The notes below the pieces were generated by a model. That model had not been told where the DNA came from, did not search any database, and was given only the letters and a program-made list of their open reading frames with translations. Positions 19,272-27,161 of a stretch of DNA of 34,602 bases are shown here, in pieces (the stretch's first letter is position 1; the number at the start of each line of letters is the position of its first letter). The stretch lies in contig SVTV01000033.1 of the NCBI GenBank assembly GCA_015063605.1, forward strand, positions 1-34,602. Direction: 5' to 3'. Source of the stretch: Oscillospiraceae bacterium. Lineage in GTDB: Bacteria > Bacillota > Clostridia > Oscillospirales > SIG627. Both the position numbers and the translations under genes were made by a program.

Positions 19272-20226
19272 TATCTTCGGTCTCGGCTATAAATATTATA
19301 TCGCTCGTATCCCTTCCACCCTTTGTGGGGCGGTTGACAAGCTTATCACCGAAGACCATTTTTGCCGATTGTCCGCCGTCCATGTTATAAGCGGCAGTGC
19401 ATCCCATTTCCTTGAACATGAAGGACATTTCTTGAAATGTCATCCCCATGGAATATCCGGGCTGTCTTCCGTCAATAAGGATAAGACAGTAATGTCCCGG
19501 CTCATAATATCCGAAAGCACATCTGGGATTCTCGGATTGTATGCTCCAGTCGAATTCACTTACCGTTTCGCCGTCATCGAGAAGCTCCGGTCCGAATGAC
19601 CATGCCTGATAAGCGCCGTTTGAAATGGCATCGGCAAGGCTGAATTCACTTCTTTTGTAGGTCTTTACAGTTCCGTCATAGTAGAGAACGCACACATCGG
19701 CAAAAGAGCTTCTTCTGTAAAGAACGCCGTTTTTGATACATATACCGTAATCCCTGATACCGTAATAATCACCGTTGGTAGCAATGACCGCATTATGTCT
19801 TGATGCGGTATCCTGTATCGATTCGGTTATAGACTTTCCGTATGTATCGTTTGCAAAAGCTGTTTTGAAATTGTCGATATTGCGTATATAAATGTCCGCA
19901 ACGTAATAGGTGGCACTTCCGCGTTTTACCTTTTCTAAAGTCACGTTTATATCGTGGCTTATGTATGAGCTTTCTGTTCTTTTCGTTTCACCCTCAGGAA
20001 GAAACTTATCGGAAAACTTTTCACCCCACATCCCGTTTTCATCCTTGGGGTATGTATCTGCCGGACGCACGATAGTCATTCCCTCGTGAATGAGAGAGCG
20101 GGGAAGTACATGGTGGAAAAGAGCAAATCCGTTAAGAAGCACCGCTAAAAGCAGCAGATCCGATATTATCATCAGAACTATCTCGCTTTTTACGGACATA
20201 GTGCGATTTTTACGTCTTTTTATCAT
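19261..20226 (-). CDS. Membrane-anchored phosphodiester glycosidase family protein (NAGPA-like)
   Basis: The protein belongs to the family of N-acetylglucosamine-1-phosphodiester alpha-N-acetylglucosaminidase (phosphodiester glycosidase domain). From the ATG at 20226 it has 321 residues: a basic start (MIKRRKNR), one membrane segment at about 14-41, then an extracellular domain with ATNGDYYGIRDYGICIKNG, a central LIDGRQPGYSMGMTF and the C-terminal hallmark YNMDGGQSAKMVFGD ... GGRDTSDIIFIAE. Bacterial members are thought to cleave or bind sugar phosphodiesters of cell-surface polymers. A TTG two codons upstream is also possible; GAAAGG lies about 10 bases from the ATG and 4 from the TTG. The flippase gene ends 52 bases upstream, consistent with a shared envelope task. 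Confidence 0.88.
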   Translation of the reverse strand: MIKRRKNRTMSVKSEIVLMIISDLLLLAVLLNGFALFHHVLPRSLIHEGMTIVRPADTYPKDENGMWGEKFSDKFLPEGETKRTESSYISHDINVTLEKVKRGSATYYVADIYIRNIDNFKTAFANDTYGKSITESIQDTASRHNAVIATNGDYYGIRDYGICIKNGVLYRRSSFADVCVLYYDGTVKTYKRSEFSLADAISNGAYQAWSFGPELLDDGETVSEFDWSIQSENPRCAFGYYEPGHYCLILIDGRQPGYSMGMTFQEMSFMFKEMGCTAAYNMDGGQSAKMVFGDKLVNRPTKGGRDTSDIIFIAETEDTKR

Positions 20227-20278
20227 TGGCAAATTGCCTTTCGATTTATAAAATACTTGCTGAGAAAAAGGATAAATT

Positions 20279-21961
20279 TCAAGACAGCAATCTGAATTTT
20301 ACAAGAAGTCTGACGATCTTTTCTCCCTTTGGCATAATAAGCAGATCCTCTTTATCAACAGCCTTTATAAGGAACATTACGGCTATATAAACGATTACCG
20401 CGAAAATTATAGCCAAAAGAGTTGTAAGTCTTCCCTGAATAAAGGTGTTGATGGCATTGTAGAAGAGAATAGCACTTACCGTACAGCAGGCTGAAGCGAT
20501 AAAGGGCTTAAGAAATACGCCTGTTATCGAAGGTCTGTGGTTTGTAAATCTTGCAAGGAACATAAAGTTCATCACAAGCATTATAAGATAACAAAGCACA
20601 GTGCTTATGGGTGCACCGAAAAGTCCCACGGAAGGTATTCCGAGAAGTATAAATTCCGAAATAAATTTTACCGCAATACCTATGAGTGTGGATACTATGC
20701 TCAATCTTTCATATCCGTGAGCCTGTAGTATGGATCCCGTGACGGATATCATACCTACGAAGAAAACGCCTATGCCGAGAACCGAAAGCATGGGGGCAGC
20801 TACATCCGTTGATGTTATTCCTTCTCCCGCCGCATTTATATACATAACACCGCCCTCGGAATAAAGGAAGCGGAGTATTGGTCTTGAAAGTGAGCAGAGT
20901 CCCAATGAAAAGGGGATGGCTATGACCGATACTATTCTCAAAGTGGAATTGATAACCGATCTGAGCTTTTCTCTGTTCCCCTCGGCTATGGTCGCCGATA
21001 CCATGGGAATGAGACTTATGGAGAAAGGATAGATAAGGGTCGGAGGAAGATTATACAACGTTACGGATTTTGCCGTATAAGCTCCGTACATATCTATTGC
21101 GGCGCTTTCCGCAAAACCCGCATCCATGAGGCGCTGAATAACGAGAGTTGTGTCTATAACTCCAACAAGACTTGCCATGGATTGAGCTATTGTTATTGGA
21201 ATAGCTATCTTTATAAGCTCTTTTCCTATGCTTGCTCTGGAGGATGTGACCATGTCTTCTGTGAGACGTGTATCGTTTCTCTTAGCTTTATTTTTAGCTA
21301 TTATCAAGGACAAACAGCTGAAAACGACGCCTACCGTGACGCCAAGAATTACAAACGCCGCAACCTCCGAAGCAGAGCATCCGCACTTTATAGCGATATA
21401 TCCTGCTCCAAGACCGATAAAGAGCTTTCCGAGAGCTTCTATTATCTGGGAAACAGTGGTAGGAACCATGTTCTGCTGACCCTGGAAATATCCTCTGAAT
21501 GCACTTATGATGCATATGAAAAATACGGTGGGGGACAGCGCTATGATAGCCTTATATCCTTCGGGCAATCCCGCCATATTTGCAAACACTGTGGAAAATC
21601 CCGCCATTATGAGAGTTCCCGCAAGTCCTATAATAAAGAACATACGGAATGAAACGGAGAATATCTTATTTATCTCCTTTGTGTTTCCTTTAGCTCTGTT
21701 TTTTGCTATCATTCTCGATACAGCCACGGGAAGTCCCGATGTGGATATCATAAAGAAAAGAACATAGAAGCTGTATGCGGAATTAAAATATGCCATGGTC
21801 GTATCACCGACCAGGTTTGTCAACGGGATCTTGAAGAATGCGCCTATGACTTTGATGATGATATTACCTATCATCAATATGAAAGCGCCCTTCATAAAGT
21901 CCTGTTTTTTTACGCCTTTTTCCGCCGCAGCGGTATTTCTAATTTCGCCTTTTACGCTCAT
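20279..21961 (-). CDS. SpoVB/MurJ-like oligosaccharide flippase (MATE/MOP superfamily)
   Basis: A polytopic membrane protein of 560 residues whose hydrophobic segments fit about 14 helices. The first is GAFILMIGNIIIKVIGAFFKIPLTNLVG, the typical opening of the SpoVB/polysaccharide-biosynthesis branch, followed by AYFNSAYSFYVLFFMISTSGLPVAVSRMIA. Relatives flip lipid-linked sugars such as lipid II or cortex precursors across the membrane; whether this one serves sporulation or general wall synthesis is open. The ATG at 21961 has an AAAGG site 9 bases upstream and is preferred to the TTG at 21967. It follows the nucleoside kinase by about 33 bases and precedes the phosphodiester glycosidase. Confidence 0.9.
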   Translation of the reverse strand: MSVKGEIRNTAAAEKGVKKQDFMKGAFILMIGNIIIKVIGAFFKIPLTNLVGDTTMAYFNSAYSFYVLFFMISTSGLPVAVSRMIAKNRAKGNTKEINKIFSVSFRMFFIIGLAGTLIMAGFSTVFANMAGLPEGYKAIIALSPTVFFICIISAFRGYFQGQQNMVPTTVSQIIEALGKLFIGLGAGYIAIKCGCSASEVAAFVILGVTVGVVFSCLSLIIAKNKAKRNDTRLTEDMVTSSRASIGKELIKIAIPITIAQSMASLVGVIDTTLVIQRLMDAGFAESAAIDMYGAYTAKSVTLYNLPPTLIYPFSISLIPMVSATIAEGNREKLRSVINSTLRIVSVIAIPFSLGLCSLSRPILRFLYSEGGVMYINAAGEGITSTDVAAPMLSVLGIGVFFVGMISVTGSILQAHGYERLSIVSTLIGIAVKFISEFILLGIPSVGLFGAPISTVLCYLIMLVMNFMFLARFTNHRPSITGVFLKPFIASACCTVSAILFYNAINTFIQGRLTTLLAIIFAVIVYIAVMFLIKAVDKEDLLIMPKGEKIVRLLVKFRLLS

Positions 21962-21994
21962 TATCAATAGCCTTTCTGCCGATCCGATTAAGAT

Positions 21995-22912
21995 TTATCT
22001 GTCGGGACCGATGAACTCTCTGAGAAGAGAGTTAGAGGGTACAACGGATCTGCCTATAGAGGGAATATCATCAAATTTTTTCATGAGCTCTTTTGCAGTT
22101 TCGTAGTATCTGCTGTCGGGAGTAATCTCCGAAAGAGTTTTTATGGCAAGCTCCTTTACAACTGCGGGCTCGTATTCGAATACGGAGGAGATCCTTATAT
22201 CCGCATTCTTTATAAAAGGATCGATGTAGTTGAATTCGGCTTCGACAACGTTCTTCCAGAGACCGAAGGTGCGCTCTGCATCCGCATTGCGGAATTGCTT
22301 GTCTCTGATAAGACGTCGGATAAGCCTGATATCATACTTTCCGAAAAGCTCTTCCGCTCCATCATAATACCCTTCTGCAACGGAAATGTATATTCCGTAC
22401 ATAAGATCGGGATCAAGAGAGCCTATAAGCTTATCGTTGAGAGCATGTATACCCTCTATGATAACGACATCATCCTCGCAAGGATCGTAAGGAACGTATT
22501 CGGGACATCTTTTTCCCGTGACGAAATCAAATACGGGAAGCATTACTTTCTTTTTATGTTCGATGTTGTGAAGAACTTCAAGAAGAAGCTCGGAATCAAT
22601 GTGAGAAAAATGCTCGTAGTTGCGTGTTCCGTCCGGATTCAAGGGAGCGCATTCCTGATTAAAGAAAAAATCATCCGTTGATAAGATCTTCACACGCATT
22701 CCTTTTTCACGCATTCTTGAAATTAATATACCCGCCGTAGTGGTTTTTCCGCTGCAGCTGGGTCCTGCCAAAGCCGCAAGAGCAGGCTTATCGGCGATGA
22801 ATTTGTTAATGACGGGGGTTATTCTTTCCTCGTATTCGTTTTCGCATCTGGATACGTATGAGCATATCTGCGAAAAAGAAGAAGAAAGGATATCTTTTCT
22901 TATCGTATACAT
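21995..22912 (-). CDS. Uridine kinase-like nucleoside kinase
   Basis: A P-loop kinase of the uridine kinase/phosphoribulokinase group, probably phosphorylating a nucleoside. From the ATG at 22912 it has 305 residues. Walker A is GPSCSGKTTTA (50-60), followed by ILSTDDFF, the substrate-side run NYEHFSHIDSELLLE, GKRCPEYVPY and the Walker-B-like VVIIEGIHALN. The lid region RRLIRDKQFRNADAERTF contains the conserved arginines. Many clostridial relatives have extra N-terminal TGS and threonyl-tRNA synthetase-like domains, but this one has only a short helical lead of about 40 residues. Upstream in-frame ATGs at 22930 and 22972 exist, the latter overlapping hemZ; AGGG 5 bases before 22912 makes it the best choice. 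Confidence 0.87.
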   Translation of the reverse strand: MYTIRKDILSSSFSQICSYVSRCENEYEERITPVINKFIADKPALAALAGPSCSGKTTTAGILISRMREKGMRVKILSTDDFFFNQECAPLNPDGTRNYEHFSHIDSELLLEVLHNIEHKKKVMLPVFDFVTGKRCPEYVPYDPCEDDVVIIEGIHALNDKLIGSLDPDLMYGIYISVAEGYYDGAEELFGKYDIRLIRRLIRDKQFRNADAERTFGLWKNVVEAEFNYIDPFIKNADIRISSVFEYEPAVVKELAIKTLSEITPDSRYYETAKELMKKFDDIPSIGRSVVPSNSLLREFIGPDR

Positions 22913-22937
22913 TTTATCCCTGCCTTTCATTAAGGTC

Positions 22938-24401
22938 TTATAAGGTCTCCTTCGATAAAAGCTCGTTTTCAAGCATCGAAAGAGTCGATCTGACCTTTTC
23001 GTTTTGATTTATGTATTCGTACGGATATTTGAATGAGGAGAATCTTTTTGTCGCCTTTCCGGAACGCAGTACCTTCGTTACGGCACCTGCTCCCGCAGAA
23101 AGAACGGTACATACATCTTCCATCATCACTACATTGTATGCACATATATTACCGTTTAATGCATACCCCGTGTTCTCATAATTTCCGCGGGCGTTTTTCT
23201 GGCGGTACAGGTAATAAGGCTCATACCCCAGAGAGGAAAGTTTCTTTTCCGAATATGATATCATTTCCGAAATTATGTCACTTTCCGTACTGCGCTTGGA
23301 AACATTTCCCGCTTCAGCCTCATCCGAGGATCTTTTGGTGCATAAGGTGTGTACCGTTATGTTGGAGGGCGAAAGGGAGGATACCTCATCAAGGCTCTTT
23401 ATGAAGCCTTCTGTCGTGTCTCCCGTAAGACCTGCAATAAGATCGACATTTATATTTTTGAATCCTGCCTTTACGGATGCATCGTATGCATTGAAAAAAT
23501 CACGGGCTGTATGTGCTCTGCCTATCCTTTTAAGAACTTCGTCTGAGGTGGTCTGAGTATTGACGCATATTCTGTCTACTCCCGCATTAATAAGTGCATT
23601 AAGCTTATCTGCGGTCACTGTATCCGGTCTTCCCATTTCAAAGGTCATTTCCGTTACTCCGGACATATCGAAGGAGCGCTTTACACTTGAAAGAAGAGAA
23701 GTTATCTGATCCGATGTCAGTATTCCCGGAGTGCCGCCGCCCACATAAAAGGATCTTGGGGTAACATCTGCGTTTTTGCATATTCTTCCCAATTTCGTTA
23801 TCTCTTCTTCGAGAAGCTTAAGATAATCGGGGATCATCTTAAGCTGCTTCGGTGCGGCTGATGAAATAAAAGAGCAGTAAGAGCATCTTGTGGGGCAGAA
23901 GGGAATCGATATGTAAATTCCGCATGAGGAATCACCGTAAATTATTTTCTGATGTATCTCATGCTTCGCCGCCTTAAGGCAAAGGGAGGCTTTATCCTTA
24001 TCAAGATAATAAAGCTCTTCAAGTATTTTGAGACACTTTTCGTCGGAAACGCCGTTTTCAAGGTAAAAATAAGCAATTTTTGCGGGTCTTACTCCCGTAA
24101 GTATACCGAACGGTGCTTTGTAATCTGTGAATTTGCGGGATGCGCGGAAGAAGGATGCTCCAACGCAAAGACTTTTTAATCGTGAAAGTGTGAAGTGATC
24201 TTTGATGGAGAGCGTTACCGAAGAAGAGCTTTCCAAGTCTCCCGCACGAACAGAGACGGTGCATGTGATATCGTCACCGTTTTCCGTGATCTCTGTAAAA
24301 AGACCTATATCTTCACATGAGATATCCTTGAGATATATGTTTGAAAGATTAAATAAATAATCACGGCTTGCGTCGTCAAAAGCGTTGATGGTAAGACTCA
24401 A
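22938..24401 (-). CDS. hemZ: HemZ-type coproporphyrinogen dehydrogenase-like radical SAM protein
   Basis: A radical SAM enzyme of the HemN/HemZ group, linked to oxygen-independent coproporphyrinogen oxidation, though the activity of HemZ itself is poorly settled. In the 487-residue protein the iron-sulphur motif is C169, C173 and C176 (IPFCPTRCSYCSF), followed by SFYVGGGTPGIL for SAM binding and DLIAGLTGDT. The extra N-terminal domain of about 155 residues with FGILTGVRPAKI is typical of HemZ and absent from HemN. Translation starts at a TTG whose bases overlap the dtd stop codon; AAGGAG sits 6 bases before it, so this start is firm. No other heme genes are nearby. Confidence 0.92.
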   Translation of the reverse strand: MSLTINAFDDASRDYLFNLSNIYLKDISCEDIGLFTEITENGDDITCTVSVRAGDLESSSSVTLSIKDHFTLSRLKSLCVGASFFRASRKFTDYKAPFGILTGVRPAKIAYFYLENGVSDEKCLKILEELYYLDKDKASLCLKAAKHEIHQKIIYGDSSCGIYISIPFCPTRCSYCSFISSAAPKQLKMIPDYLKLLEEEITKLGRICKNADVTPRSFYVGGGTPGILTSDQITSLLSSVKRSFDMSGVTEMTFEMGRPDTVTADKLNALINAGVDRICVNTQTTSDEVLKRIGRAHTARDFFNAYDASVKAGFKNINVDLIAGLTGDTTEGFIKSLDEVSSLSPSNITVHTLCTKRSSDEAEAGNVSKRSTESDIISEMISYSEKKLSSLGYEPYYLYRQKNARGNYENTGYALNGNICAYNVVMMEDVCTVLSAGAGAVTKVLRSGKATKRFSSFKYPYEYINQNEKVRSTLSMLENELLSKETL

Positions 24402-24907
24402 ATTGAGCTCCTTCCGCTGTTTTTCAGCTCATCTGTGTCAAGTATTATCGTTACGGGACCATCGTTTACAAGATCGATCTGCATATCGGCTCCGAAAACA
24501 CCCGTAGCGATCTCTGGAACGTATCCCGTATCACTTTCGCCTGCTATCTTTTTTGAAGTGTCCTTAAGACAAGCGATAAAGTATTCATAAAGCCTGTTTG
24601 CTTCATCAGGCTTTCCCGCACGAAGAAAATCGGGTCGTCTGCTTTTACAGTTTGCGTAAAGGGTGAAATTCGATACGACCATAAGATCGCCCTTTACACG
24701 TTCATCCGTCACGGAAAGATTCATTTTTCCGTTTTCATCGGAGAAGATACGCATACGCAGGATCTTTTCGCAGAGAAGCTCCGCTTCCTTTTCTGTATCC
24801 TCACAGCTTACTCCGAGAAGGATCAGAAAGCCGTTCTTGATATTCGAATACTCCTTGCCTTCAATGGAAAGCGTGCATTGTTTTGTACGTTGTAAAACAG
24901 CTCTCAT
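24398..24907 (-). CDS. dtd: D-aminoacyl-tRNA deacylase
   Basis: This enzyme removes D-amino acids (and glycine mischarged on tRNA-Ala) from tRNA, protecting translation. The 169-residue protein starts with MRAVLQRTKQCTLSI as expected. The active-site motifs are SNFTLYANCKSRRPDF (79-94) and GVFGADMQIDLVNDGPVT (136-153). The first normally reads SQFTL, so the glutamine is asparagine here. The protein is about 20 residues longer than usual, partly through a C-terminal tail (TDELKNSGRSSI). Its ATG overlaps the rel stop by four bases and its stop overlaps the hemZ TTG, showing translational coupling on both sides. rel-dtd adjacency is common in Firmicutes. Confidence 0.95.
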   Translation of the reverse strand: MRAVLQRTKQCTLSIEGKEYSNIKNGFLILLGVSCEDTEKEAELLCEKILRMRIFSDENGKMNLSVTDERVKGDLMVVSNFTLYANCKSRRPDFLRAGKPDEANRLYEYFIACLKDTSKKIAGESDTGYVPEIATGVFGADMQIDLVNDGPVTIILDTDELKNSGRSSI

Positions 24908-27114
24908 CCTCTTGATACCTCCAGGACATCCTTAACCTTTTTCAATCTGCCGATGATGCTTTGCAGATGCTCTGTGCTTCGTGCCTTGACACCGAGTGTC
25001 AGCATCATTACACGATCTCTTTGGGCAAGCCTGGAATTTATGGAGGTGATGGAAGCATGGATCTCCATAAGTGCATTTGATATGCCAGACAGTATCGAAT
25101 CGCTGTTGACGGCATTTATGTTTATCTGTGCCGTAAATCCCGAGGAATTTTCTGATGCCTTATCGTTCCATCTTGCATTGACCCATCTGTCCTTTTCCTC
25201 CGGATCCTTAAGACCGGAAACGGTGTGGGGACATTCGAATTTATGAATGGATATTCCGAATCCTCTCGTAATAAATCCCATTATGCGGTCGCCGGGAAGG
25301 GGATTGCAGCATTTTGCGTACTTGATCTGGAAATTATCAAGTCCGTCTACTATGACCTTTTCGGAATGTCTGTGAGAGGGGATCTCTTCCTTTGCCTGTA
25401 TCAAGGAAAAGGGATCCTCGGGAGCGGGCATGGAGCTTATAAGCTTTGTTGCATCCTCCTTGAGCTTTGCGGAAAGCTTCTGAAGAGATACACCGCCGTA
25501 ACCTAAGGCATTGTAAAGGTCTTCCGCAGACGGAAGATTGTAACGCTTCGCATAACCTGTGAGAAGCTCGTTTTTCTGCTCCTCCGTAATGGGACGGGAC
25601 AGTCTTGATATCTCTTTATCTATCTCGGCTTTTGCATAAGCGATGTTTTCGGCACGCTTTTCCTTCTTGAACCATTGGCGGATCTTGTTTCTGGCTTCGC
25701 TTGTTTTAACAAGCTTTATCCAATCTCTGCCCGGACCCTTTGATGCGGAGGAGGTAAGCACCTCAATGATCTGACCCGTCTGAAGAGGTGTGTCTATGGG
25801 AGCGATCATACCGTTTATCTTCAGACCTATCATCTTATTTCCGACAGCCGAATGTATGGAATAAGCAAAGTCTATGCCGTTAGCTCCGGTGGGAAGACTT
25901 ACAACGTCTCCGTCGGGAGTGAATACAAAGGTCTCATCGGCAAAAAGGTCTATCTTCAAGGGGCGCAGGAATTCATCGGGATCGGTTTCATCGTGCTGAG
26001 TTTCGAGAAGCGTTCTTATCCACTCAAGCTTCTTATCCATGGAATCATCCTTGGAGGATATCTTGTATTTCCAATGAGCGGCAAGACCGTATTCAGCAAT
26101 GGCATGCATCTCCTTTGTACGTATCTGTACCTCGAAGGGAATACCGTCTCTGCCTATGACCGTAGTATGAAGGGAGCGGTATCCGTTTGGTTTCGGCATG
26201 GATATATAATCCTTGAATCTGCCGGGGATGGAATTGAATGTCTCGTGTATCGTTCCGAGAACGGTATAGCACTCAAGCTCCGTACTTACGATTATACGCA
26301 AAGCATAAAAATCGTATATCTCATCGAAGCTCTTGTTCTGATTATACATCTTCTTGTAGATGCTGTAAATGGACTTTACTCTGCCCTCGGTGGTGAATTC
26401 TATTTTCTGAGCCGAAAGATTATCCGAAATTGCCTTTCTTGCCCTTTCAAGGAAGTCTTTGCTCATACCGTACTTTTTGTCAATATCCCTTTTTACTTCC
26501 TCGTATCCGATGGGATCGAGATATTGCAAGGCGAGTATCTCAAGCTCCCGCTGTATCTTTGACATACCGAGTCTGTGGGCGAGAGGCGCATATACGTGCA
26601 TCGTCTCGAGAGCGATGATACGCTGCTTTTCCTCTCTGTGAGAGCTCAGAGTACGCATGTTGTGAAGTCTGTCGCAAAGCTTTATGAAAATGACTCTGAT
26701 ATCCTTTGACATGGCAAGGAACATCTTTCGCAGATTCTCCACCTGCTGCTCAGCCTTGTCAGCATATTTGATCGAAACGAGCTTTGTAAGCCCTTTTACG
26801 AGCTCTGTGACTTCGTTTCCGAATTCCTTGGTTATCAACTCTTCATCGACCATATCGGGGCAGTCCTCGATGGTGTCGTGAAGAAATGCAGCGCATATGG
26901 AATCTGTATCAAGATCAAGCCCCGCTACCAACTCGGCAACGGCTATCGGATGATAGATGTATGCCTCACCGGATTTTCTGAATTGTCCGTCGTGGCATTT
27001 CTTCGCAAACAGAAAAGCTTTATTGATTTTATCGATATCATAATTGAAGCCGGAATTCAGTAGCTTTTCAAGAAGCGGATGTATTTCGGCTGAATAATCT
27101 GTCAGGTCTGTCAT
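24904..27114 (-). CDS. rel: Bifunctional (p)ppGpp synthetase/hydrolase Rel
   Basis: A long RelA/SpoT homologue that makes and degrades (p)ppGpp, the stringent-response alarmone. The 736-residue protein is full length: an HD hydrolase domain with H41, H56 and H79-D80 (CHDGQFRKSGEAYIYHP, AAFLHDTIED), a synthetase domain with GRVKSIYSIYKKM and SMPKPNGYRSLHTTV, a TGS domain (VFTPDGDVVSLPTGANGIDF), a zinc-finger-like stretch (KYAKCCNPLPGD) and a C-terminal ACT domain. The intact HD residues argue for hydrolase activity as well. Only 47 AT-rich bases separate it from recJ, and its ribosome binding site is poor, so it is probably read from the recJ transcript. The gene name could equally be relA. 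Confidence 0.96.
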   Translation of the reverse strand: MTDLTDYSAEIHPLLEKLLNSGFNYDIDKINKAFLFAKKCHDGQFRKSGEAYIYHPIAVAELVAGLDLDTDSICAAFLHDTIEDCPDMVDEELITKEFGNEVTELVKGLTKLVSIKYADKAEQQVENLRKMFLAMSKDIRVIFIKLCDRLHNMRTLSSHREEKQRIIALETMHVYAPLAHRLGMSKIQRELEILALQYLDPIGYEEVKRDIDKKYGMSKDFLERARKAISDNLSAQKIEFTTEGRVKSIYSIYKKMYNQNKSFDEIYDFYALRIIVSTELECYTVLGTIHETFNSIPGRFKDYISMPKPNGYRSLHTTVIGRDGIPFEVQIRTKEMHAIAEYGLAAHWKYKISSKDDSMDKKLEWIRTLLETQHDETDPDEFLRPLKIDLFADETFVFTPDGDVVSLPTGANGIDFAYSIHSAVGNKMIGLKINGMIAPIDTPLQTGQIIEVLTSSASKGPGRDWIKLVKTSEARNKIRQWFKKEKRAENIAYAKAEIDKEISRLSRPITEEQKNELLTGYAKRYNLPSAEDLYNALGYGGVSLQKLSAKLKEDATKLISSMPAPEDPFSLIQAKEEIPSHRHSEKVIVDGLDNFQIKYAKCCNPLPGDRIMGFITRGFGISIHKFECPHTVSGLKDPEEKDRWVNARWNDKASENSSGFTAQININAVNSDSILSGISNALMEIHASITSINSRLAQRDRVMMLTLGVKARSTEHLQSIIGRLKKVKDVLEVSRG

Positions 27115-27161
27115 AATTTTTCTTTATTCTTGAATAGTTTAAATTTTTTATGAATAATGTC

